From assembly GCA_023417955.1 (NCBI GenBank), contig JAEZDW010000141.1, forward strand, positions 1 through 24,892: DNA of 24,892 bases. Direction: 5' to 3'. Below, piece by piece: positions 17,201 through 24,245 of the stretch. The DNA is from Bacteroidota bacterium. Lineage in GTDB: Bacteria; Bacteroidota; Bacteroidia; Cytophagales; Cyclobacteriaceae. Each line of letters opens with the position of its first letter. Within the stretch, counting starts at the first letter, position 1. The notes below the pieces were generated by a model. The model did no database searches and was not told the DNA's origin. It worked only from the letters and a program-made list of their open reading frames with translations. The position numbers and the translations under genes are program-made.

Positions 17201-18181
17201 CGAGTTAACGGTAATGCCTTCAACGTAGTCAAAGTTGCCATCCGGATATGGGTCATTCACCGTGTTCAATCGATCCAGTCCAAACAATTCTATGAGAGGT
17301 TTGTCCTGAAATACGGGTTCCTGAAGTTGGGGTTGATCTGTTCCGGATGCGTCGTCTTTGTAAATCACGCGCAGCTGGAACCCTTCGTTCGTGAGCTGAT
17401 TGACGCCGAGACTGTAAACGTTCTTCATCATCAGGTCCCACGTTGGCATTTTCAGATATGTGGAAAGGTTACGCTGCCGTAAGAGTTTCAGGAAAACGAC
17501 TTCGTCTTCACTTCGGTCGAGTGTTGCATAATCCTCGGTGAGTTCTCCGACCTTGTACAACTCGCCACGGTAGGTGTATTCGTAGGCAACGGCAATAGCT
17601 TCGTCATTCTGCAGTTTGCGTGTCAGCGTGATATAACCAAGGTGAGGATGGAAGGTGAATTCAGTTGAGTTAAGTTTGCGCGCTCCGGTAATCTTTTCGA
17701 AATCGACCCCCGAAGTGAGGCCACGGTTTGTAAGTTCGTTGTTGATTCCGTCTACGTTGCGGGAAACACCGGCGAGAAGACCGCTCGCGAAGTTTAAGGT
17801 GTTTGCCAGGTTGTCAGCTGCGCTTCCACCGTTGCTGGTAACCCCGGAGTTGTGGATTCGCCTGGGTTCGCCCAGATCCATCAACCCGACAATGTTTCGC
17901 AGCGTCTGGGTGTCATTGTTTCGGTTCAGGATATAAACCTCGACCCGCATGATATTTACACCGGATGTAATCTGAGGTGTGTGAGCTGTCCACCGTTCAA
18001 AGTTATCGCGGAAGAAATGACCCAGGAAGAAGTGGCGGTTTTCATCGTACTGCGAGGCGATGAGTTCGAATGGCCGGCCTTGCCCGGATCCACCGGGTCC
18101 GCCGCCGCCGAGGCTGATGGATGATGTTTTACCGCGCTGTGTTGTAGCAATAGTCGTAACGTTGAGCTTTCCGAATTGCAA
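14267..18181 (-). CDS. sprA: SprA central fragment
   Basis: 1304 residues from a TTG at 18181; the frame is actually open from 18280, right after the first TAA, and there is no ATG near its beginning, so independent translation is unlikely. Content is clear SprA: LQFGKLNVTT, a Gly-rich loop, the DENRHFFLGHFFRDNFE segment, VDYTFGKVTILNDAILNSG, and YIDDFENSATPYSLMNPFSWRL-like text. It ends at AANINVD before the second TAA. No signal peptide, so it could not reach the outer membrane by itself. Confidence 0.75.
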   Translation of the reverse strand: MQFGKLNVTTIATTQRGKTSSISLGGGGPGGSGQGRPFELIASQYDENRHFFLGHFFRDNFERWTAHTPQITSGVNIMRVEVYILNRNNDTQTLRNIVGLMDLGEPRRIHNSGVTSNGGSAADNLANTLNFASGLLAGVSRNVDGINNELTNRGLTSGVDFEKITGARKLNSTEFTFHPHLGYITLTRKLQNDEAIAVAYEYTYRGELYKVGELTEDYATLDRSEDEVVFLKLLRQRNLSTYLKMPTWDLMMKNVYSLGVNQLTNEGFQLRVIYKDDASGTDQPQLQEPVFQDKPLIELFGLDRLNTVNDPYPDGNFDYVEGITVNSANGLIIFPFLEPFGRTLRDRLGGNPVLIRKYAYDTLYRTTKAEAELFATKNKFWLKGFYSSAGGSAKEIMVPGFGLAQGSVKVFAGGLALMEGTDFVVDYTFGKVTILNDAILNSGKEIQVSYEQNDPFAFQTRSLLGTRFDYRLNDDINFGSTFLYYNERPVISRNQIGTEPARNMQYGLDFNINKQSRMLTKLVDAIPLIQTKEQSTINITGEFAQLLPGTSNVVDGEGTAYIDDFENSATPYSLMNPFSWRLSSIPQSADGIYYGQPATYPGGDELSKGFRRAKLAWYKIDNQLLRDRGTYLPDNITDEDKLNHYVRLIDFNEIFPQKTVQQVALPEEILDLAYYPQERGPYNYNDRLDGAGKLPLNEIEKNWGGITYPVRTEVDFDKANIEYIEFWMLDPFLDGKYGLLDEAGNQRPNTKGGKVIFQLGDISEDVIPDGKHFFENGLPPDGVFTPGKVTETPWGFVTNQQYLTNGFDNTQAGSRQNQDVGLDGIPSAKEAEKFSEFLNSLSPESRNAVLRDPSADDYRHFLDASYDAANAKILERYKDYNGMENNTPTASNTSDIAYANYQNPDNEDLNADNTLSGDLETYYEYDIDLRPDKLAVGQEYIVDKRTTDPTKNGERVTWYLFRIPIRSWEKRFGDIQGFKSVRYTRMVLTGFSEPVVLRLANFRMVGSRWRRYTESLQEGLQKDPETVVENVTVSVVSYEENNQADVAGNKSAYQLPPGFLRDRNVAASNSALLNEQSVQMCVDNLEDGDARAMYKNLSMDLFNYGRVKMFLHANSHSNDDELHAFLRLGTDFDQNYYEIEIPLKISKDLASLDAREVWPEENEIDLAFDELYELKAQRDRANYPLSDPYPRTPKQVGRHLIRIVGRPDLSSVQVVMIGVRNPSTPDRRSHSVCIWANELRVTDFNRTAGWAVNTTLSAKLADFATITSAFRHTTFGFGSVSSKIFERTREETTAYDVAANINVD

Positions 18182-18280
18182 CTGTGCCTTAATACCAAAA
18201 AGGTTTTGCGCGCCCTGGATTAAGGTGTTGTTGAGGGGAAGACTTACGTTACCAATTTCCAGTTTTTGCAGAATGTCCTC

Positions 18281-19027
18281 TTAGAAGCCGGTGTACTCGA
18301 CTTTCATGTTGTTTTGAAAATCGAAGGAATTGTTGTTGTCAAAGTTTGCCATCACCTGCAGTTTCTCACCGACTTTTCCAATCACGCTCAGGTTTATCTG
18401 CTGGTCAAATTCAAAGCCTCCATTCCGTTGCTGGCGAATCTGCATCGACGGGTTGTTGATCTTTTCAAATCGGCCGCCGAAATCCAGACTCACGAATCCG
18501 CGTGGCACGAGTTCTACGTAGCTTCCACCGAATATGCGATCCAGCACAGGGCTGATGTATATTTTGGGAATTACCCCGCGCGAGCTTACGGCGCTTTCTC
18601 CGTCCTGTGCGCGGGCGCGTGATTTCCAGTAATCTTTGAGAATCTGCCGGTCCTGGTATTGTTTATATTCCTCGAACGACATACTTGAGGCGGGACGATA
18701 GTTGAGATCACCGATCTTTTCATATATCGTATAATTTCCGGCGGTGTCGATCTCGACGTCGAGTGTCATCCGTGAAGGATTTTTCAGGAACAGTGGTGAT
18801 TCCGTTGTGGTGTTGGAGAATGGATCACCATAGCGATCGGAAGGTCTGAACGTCGGCCTGCGAGTAGGGCTGTACGGTTGATCAACGGTGGTTGTATCTG
18901 ACGGAAGGCGAGTCGAATCTTGTTGTTGGGCAAGAATTGCAGAAGGCGTAATGAGGCAGCAAAGCCATAGAAACAGGCTATGACTTAGGTTAAGGTTGTG
19001 GGTAATCTTCCGTTTGAAAAACCTCAA
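18281..19027 (-). CDS. sprA: SprA N-terminal fragment
   Basis: 248 residues up to the first TAA. It has a good signal peptide (charged MRFFKRKITH, hydrophobic LFLWLCCLITPSAILA, then QQQ), a Pro/Thr/Ser-rich linker, and the start of the SprA N-terminal domain with a VELVPRGFVSLDFGGRFEKI segment and a GEKLQVMANFDNNNSFDFQN segment, both typical of SprA. The TTG start is forced: no methionine follows and TAA precedes it. Alone it would be a small periplasmic protein lacking any barrel. It lies 91 nt after ruvA with no clear -7 box between, so it is probably co-transcribed with ruvA. Confidence 0.75.
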   Translation of the reverse strand: MRFFKRKITHNLNLSHSLFLWLCCLITPSAILAQQQDSTRLPSDTTTVDQPYSPTRRPTFRPSDRYGDPFSNTTTESPLFLKNPSRMTLDVEIDTAGNYTIYEKIGDLNYRPASSMSFEEYKQYQDRQILKDYWKSRARAQDGESAVSSRGVIPKIYISPVLDRIFGGSYVELVPRGFVSLDFGGRFEKINNPSMQIRQQRNGGFEFDQQINLSVIGKVGEKLQVMANFDNNNSFDFQNNMKVEYTGF

Positions 19028-19118
19028 TTAAACGCTGTTTAAACGACCCTTATCAATTGAGTTCATAAGCACCTGTCAGAAAGAAATCAGATAGCCTGCT
19101 GTGTGGCCTGGCAGGACA

Positions 19119-19712
19119 CTACGCATTCTTGAGCGCTTGTTTAACCAAATCCTCCAAGGTAACAGTATTTCCTGATTTTTTAAGAACGGCATCTATACTT
19201 TTCTCTGCCACCGCTTTTGGTAAACCCAGGGTGAGTAAAGCAGATAACGCCTCTTTTCTGACAGTATTGTAACCCCCTTGTGAAATTGAGGGTTGACTCT
19301 CTTCCCAGCTTTCTTTTTTTAGTTTGTCCTTCAATTCAATGATAACTCGCTGGGCAGTTTTGCCTCCGATTCCCTTAATGGATTGAAGGGCAACTGCGTC
19401 TTCGCGGACAATGGCGGACTTAAGTTCGCTTTCATTCATGTACGACAACATGACGATCGCGGTACTTGGGCCAACCCCGTTAACGGAAGTCAGTTGTTGG
19501 AAAAGTCGCTTTTCGCCTTCAGACGCGAATCCGAAGAGGATGTGGGCGTCTTCGCGGATCGCAAGGTGCGTAAAAAGAAAAACATTCTCCTGCTCTTTAA
19601 CGGCGGAAAACGTCTGGAGTGAAATATGAACGTGATATCCAACGCCGTTCACTTCGATGACGACGTGTGTCGGTTCACGGTGTACGAGTTTCCCTCTAAG
19701 AAATGCTATCAT
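19119..19712 (-). CDS. ruvA: Holliday junction DNA helicase subunit RuvA
   Basis: 197 residues; binds Holliday junctions as a tetramer and loads the RuvB motor for branch migration. The N-terminal OB-fold (MIAFLRGKLVHREPTHVVIE) is followed by tandem helix-hairpin-helix motifs (LTSVNGVGPSTAIVML; IKGIGGKTAQRVIIELKDKL) and the small C-terminal RuvB-contacting domain (EALSALLTLGLPKAVAEKSI). Length is standard. ATG at 19712, with a TACTTTTG box 17 nt upstream, so it can be transcribed apart from manC. It is followed at 91 nt by sprA, the arrangement I recall from other Bacteroidota. Confidence 0.97.
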   Translation of the reverse strand: MIAFLRGKLVHREPTHVVIEVNGVGYHVHISLQTFSAVKEQENVFLFTHLAIREDAHILFGFASEGEKRLFQQLTSVNGVGPSTAIVMLSYMNESELKSAIVREDAVALQSIKGIGGKTAQRVIIELKDKLKKESWEESQPSISQGGYNTVRKEALSALLTLGLPKAVAEKSIDAVLKKSGNTVTLEDLVKQALKNA

Positions 19713-19728
19713 AGGATTGGTGCGAACG

Positions 19729-19736
19729 CAAAAGTA
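19729..19736 (-). promoter_or_regulatory. Candidate -7 box for ruvA-sprA
   Basis: Minus strand TACTTTTG matches TAnnTTTG and lies 16 nt before the ruvA ATG. No strong -33 box is visible. Confidence 0.45.
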
Positions 19737-19778
19737 TTACATCGGCAGCGGAAAAGTAACCGCGGTGGCGGGGTCCTG

Positions 19779-20855
19779 CTAAACGAATTCGGTAGAATTT
19801 GGTCGTGCCTTCACATCGTTTACGAACCTGCGGAACAGTTCTTCCTTGTCCTTTTCGCACACAATGATCACATTTCCAAATTCACCGACAAGGTAACCGT
19901 TAAGACCCTGTACAACGACCAGTTTATCAGGCGAGCCTTTTATCATGCAATTGCGGGTTTCATACGTCAGCGCGTTGGCTGCGACAACGTTGTTGTTCTC
20001 GTCCTTTGCAGAGATATCGTGAATTGAGCCCCACGACCCCAGGTCAGACCAGGTAAAATTGCCCAGGCATACGTATACGTTTTTTGCCTTTTCCATCACA
20101 CCGTAGTCGATAGAGATGCTCTTGCATTGAGGGTAGGCGATATGGATCGCTTCGCGTTCGTCGGAAGTGCCAAGTTTCCCTTTGATCTCGTCAAAGACTT
20201 CTGTCATTTCGGGCAGGTATTCATGCATTGCGCGCAGAATTGCCTGCACACCCCAGATGAAAATGCCGGAGTTCCATACGAAATCGCCACTTTCCAGGAA
20301 TTTCTTTGCGAGCGATAATTCGGGCTTTTCGGTGAATGTTTTCACCTTTTTCACAAAGCTCTTTTCTGTATGATATTGGATGTATCCATAGCCCGTTTCG
20401 GGGCGCGTAGGATTGATGCCGAGTGTAATGAGTTTGTCCTGGCTCTTGGCTTGTTCGGCGGCTTTCCGGATAACCTCGTGAAACTCAGACTCCTTGAGGA
20501 TAAGGTGGTCGGCCGGCGATACCAACATGATAGCCTCCGGATTGCGGCCAGCGATCACATAACTTGCATATGCAATGCAGGCGGCGGTGTTTTTCCGCAT
20601 CGGTTCCCTCAGGATCTGTTTGCTGTCGAGCATCGGGAGCTGCTCCTGGACGAGGTCGGCGTGTTCTTCATGCGTGACAACGAATATGTTTTCGAGCGGA
20701 CAAAGTGCCACAAAGCGATCAAACGTTGACTGCAGCAGGGTTTTCCCTGTACCCAAGACGTCGAGAAATTGTTTTGGTTTTGAATTCCGGCTGTAAGGCC
20801 AAAAGCGAACGCCTACGCCTCCGGCCATTAGTACGACATACAAATTGTTGTTCAT
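19779..20855 (-). CDS. manC: Mannose-1-phosphate guanylyltransferase
   Basis: 358-residue nucleotidyltransferase making GDP-mannose from GTP and mannose-1-phosphate, for surface glycans. The N-terminal pyrophosphorylase signature is MAGGVGVRFWPYSRNSKPKQ (residues 10-29), followed by SPADHLI, the TFTEKP motif for sugar-phosphate binding, and NSGIFIW. It is the single-domain form: there is no C-terminal phosphomannose isomerase (cupin) domain as in the long bifunctional enzymes. ATG start at 20855, 42 nt after kdsD and with no visible promoter between, suggesting a kdsD-manC transcript devoted to envelope sugar precursors. Confidence 0.93.
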   Translation of the reverse strand: MNNNLYVVLMAGGVGVRFWPYSRNSKPKQFLDVLGTGKTLLQSTFDRFVALCPLENIFVVTHEEHADLVQEQLPMLDSKQILREPMRKNTAACIAYASYVIAGRNPEAIMLVSPADHLILKESEFHEVIRKAAEQAKSQDKLITLGINPTRPETGYGYIQYHTEKSFVKKVKTFTEKPELSLAKKFLESGDFVWNSGIFIWGVQAILRAMHEYLPEMTEVFDEIKGKLGTSDEREAIHIAYPQCKSISIDYGVMEKAKNVYVCLGNFTWSDLGSWGSIHDISAKDENNNVVAANALTYETRNCMIKGSPDKLVVVQGLNGYLVGEFGNVIIVCEKDKEELFRRFVNDVKARPNSTEFV

Positions 20856-20897
20856 CAGCTTAAACCGCCTGAGGCGAGCTTTAATGGCGAAAATGTT

Positions 20898-21866
20898 TTA
20901 TACAATGCCTTCCTTAAGAAGGTCATGGAGATGGACAAAGCCTACGATCTTGCTGCCATCCATTACAGGAAGCTGGGTGATATTGTTTTCCTGCATGATA
21001 TGAAGGGCTTTAACAGCATATTCATCTTTTTGAATGCTTTTTGGGTTTATCGTCATGATGTCGGCAGCTTTGAGATTCCCAATATTAATGTTTTTCTGAA
21101 GCATTCTTCTAAGGTCACCGTCAGTAATGATGCCGGCCATTTCACCATTGTTGTCAATAACAGCCGTACATCCGAGACGTTTGCCCGAGATTTCGAGGAT
21201 TGCCTCAGTAACAAGCGTATCCAACGTTACACAAGGAAGTTGATTTTGCAAGTATATGTCAGAAACTTTCAAATAAAGTTGCTTTCCGAGTGCGCCGCCC
21301 GGATGGTATTCGGCGAAATCCTGTGAGGAGAAGTTACGCTTTTCAAGCAGGCATACGGCGAGTGCATCGCCTAGTGCGAGGTGCGCGGTAGTGCTGGTAG
21401 TTGGCGCGAGGTTGAGTGGACACGCTTCTTCCGCAATCGTTGCATTGAGCACGAAATCGGCTTGCTTCGCGAGGTATGAATTTGTGTTTGATATTAAAGC
21501 AACAAGCTTTGATCCTCTGCGTTTGAGTAACGGAACGAGAACTTTGATCTCAGGAGTATTACCGCTCTTTGAAATGCAGATCACAATGTCATCCTTCTGA
21601 ATCATTCCAAGATCACCATGGATGGCGTCGGCCGCATGCATGAACAATGCAGGCGTGCCGGTCGAGTTCAACGTGGCAACTATTTTATTTGCAATAATCG
21701 CGCTTTTGCCGATGCCTGTAATGACAACACGGCCCTTTGCAGAATAAATTTCGTTGACACAAGCTTCGAAGTTGTCATCGATAAGATTGGACAAATTCTC
21801 AATTGCGCGAGCTTCATTTAATAATACAGCCTGTGCAATTTTTTTGATATTTTTTACTAAATTCAA
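20898..21866 (-). CDS. kdsD: Arabinose-5-phosphate isomerase (KdsD/KpsF family)
   Basis: 322-residue enzyme interconverting ribulose-5-phosphate and arabinose-5-phosphate, the first step towards KDO of lipopolysaccharide. The N-terminal SIS domain shows GRVVITGIGKSAIIANKIVA, ATLNSTGTPALFMHAADAIH and CISKSGNTPEIKVLVPLLK; the C-terminal third (about 203-322) is a pair of CBS domains with GIITDGDLRR and the final QLPVMDGSKIVGFVHLHDLL. The start is TTG at 21866, since the next Met is inside the SIS domain and the alignment with family N-termini fits; a promoter lies just upstream (21898-21931). Divergent from recQ with a 69-bp shared region. Confidence 0.94.
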   Translation of the reverse strand: MNLVKNIKKIAQAVLLNEARAIENLSNLIDDNFEACVNEIYSAKGRVVITGIGKSAIIANKIVATLNSTGTPALFMHAADAIHGDLGMIQKDDIVICISKSGNTPEIKVLVPLLKRRGSKLVALISNTNSYLAKQADFVLNATIAEEACPLNLAPTTSTTAHLALGDALAVCLLEKRNFSSQDFAEYHPGGALGKQLYLKVSDIYLQNQLPCVTLDTLVTEAILEISGKRLGCTAVIDNNGEMAGIITDGDLRRMLQKNINIGNLKAADIMTINPKSIQKDEYAVKALHIMQENNITQLPVMDGSKIVGFVHLHDLLKEGIV

Positions 21867-21880
21867 TGCCTTTTGAAAAT

Positions 21881-21888
21881 TAGCTTTG
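21881..21888 (+). promoter_or_regulatory. Candidate -7 box for recQ
   Basis: TAGCTTTG fits TAnnTTTG and lies 47 nt before the recQ ATG, giving a leader of roughly 40 nt. The -33 region would fall at the start of kdsD and has no clear TTG. Confidence 0.4.
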
Positions 21889-21897
21889 TTGGGAACA

Positions 21898-21931
21898 CAA
21901 AGATATATAATTAGGTTTTTTTCGAAACAAA
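21898..21931 (-). promoter_or_regulatory. Candidate promoter of kdsD-manC
   Basis: Minus strand TATCTTTG (21898-21905) preceded by TTTG (21928-21931) with a 22-nt spacer. It lies about 32 nt before the TTG start of kdsD, supporting that start. Its -7 box forms an 8-of-9 inverted repeat with the recQ -7 box. Confidence 0.5.
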
Positions 21932-21935
21932 TAAG

Positions 21936-24122
21936 ATGTTGGTAGAAGAGAAAGATGCTCTGAAGGAGCGTTTGAAAGAGATATTCGGATACAGTCAGTT
22001 CCGTGGTAACCAGGAGGCTATCATTCGGAATCTGTTGGAAGGGAACAATACGTTTGTGATAATGCCCACAGGGGCTGGGAAATCTTTGTGCTACCAGCTT
22101 CCTGCCATGGTGCGCGATGGTCTTGCCATAGTGATCTCTCCGCTGATCGCGCTCATGAAGAATCAGGTTGATCAGATGAATGCTTACGGTGTGAATGCGC
22201 GCTTCCTCAACTCAACGTTGAGCAAGGGTGAAATCACGCGCCTTAAGAAGGATTGCATGAATGGCAATGTGAAATTGCTTTATGTTGCTCCTGAGTCACT
22301 GAACAAGGAAGAGACAATAGAATTTCTGAAGAAGGTTAACGTTTCCTTCGTTGCCATAGATGAAGCTCACTGTATTTCCGAATGGGGCCACGACTTCAGG
22401 CCTGAGTACCGGCGCATTAAAACCATGATCCAGAATCTTGGTGACATGCCTGTGATCGCGCTAACCGCCACTGCAACACCGAAGGTTCAGCTCGATATTC
22501 AAAAAAACCTCCAGATGGAGGAAGCCGACGTTTTCATCTCGTCATTCAATCGTAAGAATCTTTATTACGAGGTCAGACCAAAGAAGGAGACGAAGAAACA
22601 ACTCATTAGGTTCCTCAAGGAACACAAGGGTAAGTCTGGTGTGATTTACTGCCTCAGCCGTAAGAAGGTTGAGGAAATAGCGCGACTTCTTAACGTGAAC
22701 GGATTCAAGGCTGCACCTTATCACGCAGGGCTCGATCCCGATGTTCGCATGAAGAATCAGGATGATTTCCTCAACGAAGAGGTTGACATCATCGTTGCGA
22801 CGATAGCTTTTGGGATGGGTATTGATAAACCCGATGTGCGCTTCGTAGTACACTATGATGTTCCGAAGTCACTCGAAGGTTACTATCAAGAAACAGGCCG
22901 CGCAGGTCGCGACGGACTTGAAGGCATTTGCCTCATGTTCTACAGTCACAACGACCTGAATAAACTTGAGAAGTTTAATAAAGACAAGCCGGTGCAGGAA
23001 CGTGAGAATGCGCGTATCCTTTTGCAGGAAATGGAATACTATGCCGAGTCACCGGTATGCCGCAGACGTCAACTGCTTCACTACTTTGGCGAAGAATACA
23101 ACCAGGAGAATTGCGGCATGTGCGATAACTGTGTGCATCCGCGCGAACGTTTCGACGGTACCGAAGCGATTTCGCTTGTCCTCCGGACGGTTAAGCTTAC
23201 TAACGGAAGATTCGGCCTTAACCATCTCGTCCATGTTATCCGCGGTATCGAGGATGAATATGTGAAGAGTTATGGTCACTTTGACCTGCCCGTATTCGGG
23301 AAGGGGTCTGATCAGGATGCAGACTATTGGAAGTCGGTTATCCGGCAGGCACTTATCTATCAATTCCTCGAAAAAGACATCGACAACATCGGTGCGTTGA
23401 GAGTGTCGCGCAAAGGATCCGAGTTTCTGAAGAAGCCGTATCTGGTTGAACTCTCAAGAGATCATGACTTCACTACAGATATTGAAGAAGAAGAAGAGTC
23501 AACGGAAAGGCAGGTAGTTTCCAAATCATACGATGATAAGCTTTTCGAAATCCTGAAAAACCTTCGCAAGAAGATTGCGAAGGAGAAGAGTCTTCCACCG
23601 TATGTAATCTTCCAGGACCCGTCGCTTGAGGAAATGGCGACAACATATCCGACGTCGCGTGAGGAACTCGCGCAGGTTAACGGTGTGGGTATGGGTAAGG
23701 TGAATAAATTCGGAAAAGAATTCATCGAAACCATTAAAGAATATGTGGAAGAAAACGACATCGAAACAGCGAACGATGTTGTTGTTAAGTCTTCCGTAAA
23801 TAAATCGAAGACAAAGATTTTTATTATCCAGCAAATTGATCGCAAGGTCGACCTCGAAGAGATTGCTGAATCAATCAATTTGTCTTTCGAGGACCTGCTT
23901 ACTGAAATTGAGAATATTTGTTATTCCGGCACAAAACTCAATTTGAACTACTACATCGACCAGGTGCTCGACGGCCATAAACAGGACGATATCCATGATT
24001 ACTTCATGAATGCGGAGTCCGACAGCCTTGAAGAGGCCCTCCGGGACGACAGCATCGCCGATTATTCCGAAGAGGAGATTCGCCTTATGCGTATCAAGTT
24101 CCTGTCTGAATACGCGAACTAG
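21936..24122 (+). CDS. recQ: ATP-dependent DNA helicase RecQ (long form with C-terminal extension)
   Basis: 728-residue 3'-5' DNA helicase for recombination and repair. Motifs: Walker A MPTGAGKSLCYQ (Lys49), DEAH box at residues 142-145 within DEAHCISEWGHDFRPEYR, ALTATATP (motif III), ATIAFGMGIDKPDVRFVVH (motif V), QETGRAGRDG (motif VI). The zinc site is Cys375, Cys393, Cys396 and Cys399. A winged-helix part follows, then an HRDC domain around residues 530-610 (SLPPYVIFQDPSLEEMA; NGVGMGKVNKFG). About 110 further residues form an acidic helical tail that looks like the extra helix-turn-helix domain of Bacteroidota RecQ; E. coli RecQ (~610 residues) lacks it. ATG at 21936; transcription ends at the hairpin 24146-24174. 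Confidence 0.96.
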   Translation: MLVEEKDALKERLKEIFGYSQFRGNQEAIIRNLLEGNNTFVIMPTGAGKSLCYQLPAMVRDGLAIVISPLIALMKNQVDQMNAYGVNARFLNSTLSKGEITRLKKDCMNGNVKLLYVAPESLNKEETIEFLKKVNVSFVAIDEAHCISEWGHDFRPEYRRIKTMIQNLGDMPVIALTATATPKVQLDIQKNLQMEEADVFISSFNRKNLYYEVRPKKETKKQLIRFLKEHKGKSGVIYCLSRKKVEEIARLLNVNGFKAAPYHAGLDPDVRMKNQDDFLNEEVDIIVATIAFGMGIDKPDVRFVVHYDVPKSLEGYYQETGRAGRDGLEGICLMFYSHNDLNKLEKFNKDKPVQERENARILLQEMEYYAESPVCRRRQLLHYFGEEYNQENCGMCDNCVHPRERFDGTEAISLVLRTVKLTNGRFGLNHLVHVIRGIEDEYVKSYGHFDLPVFGKGSDQDADYWKSVIRQALIYQFLEKDIDNIGALRVSRKGSEFLKKPYLVELSRDHDFTTDIEEEEESTERQVVSKSYDDKLFEILKNLRKKIAKEKSLPPYVIFQDPSLEEMATTYPTSREELAQVNGVGMGKVNKFGKEFIETIKEYVEENDIETANDVVVKSSVNKSKTKIFIIQQIDRKVDLEEIAESINLSFEDLLTEIENICYSGTKLNLNYYIDQVLDGHKQDDIHDYFMNAESDSLEEALRDDSIADYSEEEIRLMRIKFLSEYAN

Positions 24123-24145
24123 ATTCAGATAACCACAATTTACGC

Positions 24146-24174
24146 AAGGCCCGGGCACTGACCCGGGCCTTTTT
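24146..24174 (+). terminator. Rho-independent terminator after recQ
   Basis: AAGGCCCGGG (24146-24155) pairs perfectly with CCCGGGCCTT (24162-24171) around a 6-nt CACTGA loop, and the T tract TTTTT (24170-24174) follows. It begins 24 nt after the recQ stop. Confidence 0.9.
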
Positions 24175-24213
24175 GCTGGAACCCGCCCGATTTTATTTAA
24201 TGGAATAGAAAAT

Positions 24214-24221
24214 TATCTTTG
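24214..24221 (+). promoter_or_regulatory. Candidate -7 box for purD
   Basis: TATCTTTG matches TAnnTTTG, lies downstream of the recQ terminator and 24 nt before the purD ATG. The -33 region is T-rich (TTTTATTTAA) without a clean TTTG. Confidence 0.5.
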
Positions 24222-24245
24222 GAATTTATTTTTCGAATTCTTTTA

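Larger units (their letters stand above)
11765..19027 (-). pseudogene. sprA: sprA (SprA, T9SS outer-membrane translocon), one frame interrupted by two in-frame TAA codons
   Basis: SprA (also called Sov) is the very large outer-membrane beta-barrel through which type IX substrates leave the cell, and is needed for gliding in Flavobacterium. The single minus-strand frame 19027 to 11765 spans 2420 codons, close to the ~2400 residues of Flavobacterium SprA. Codon 249 (18281-18283) and codon 1587 (14267-14269) are TAA; no frameshift or gap is needed to join the three parts. Sequence across both breaks continues family-like (EYTGF-stop-EDILQKLEIGNVSLPL; NINVD-stop-LIPGEHGIKIP), suggesting Glu and Lys codons were hit (GAA or AAA to TAA). 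The start is TTG at 19027, directly after another in-frame TAA. It is called a pseudogene as it stands; a sequencing/assembly error or stop readthrough would make it functional. Confidence 0.85.

Noticed and set aside
11765..19027. Reassignment of TAA as a sense codon in this organism
   Set aside because: kdsD, gcvH, deoC, the 127-aa gene and sprA itself all end properly at TAA at their expected C-termini, and no other gene in the window has an internal TAA.
11765..19027. SprA as three naturally separate proteins
   Set aside because: The second and third parts have no signal peptide, the second has no ATG near its beginning, and all parts share one uninterrupted frame, so a split-gene design is unlikely.
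19081..19115. Hairpin between ruvA and sprA (CCTGC/GCAGG) as terminator
   Set aside because: Only a 5-bp stem and no T tract; sprA would then lack a promoter.
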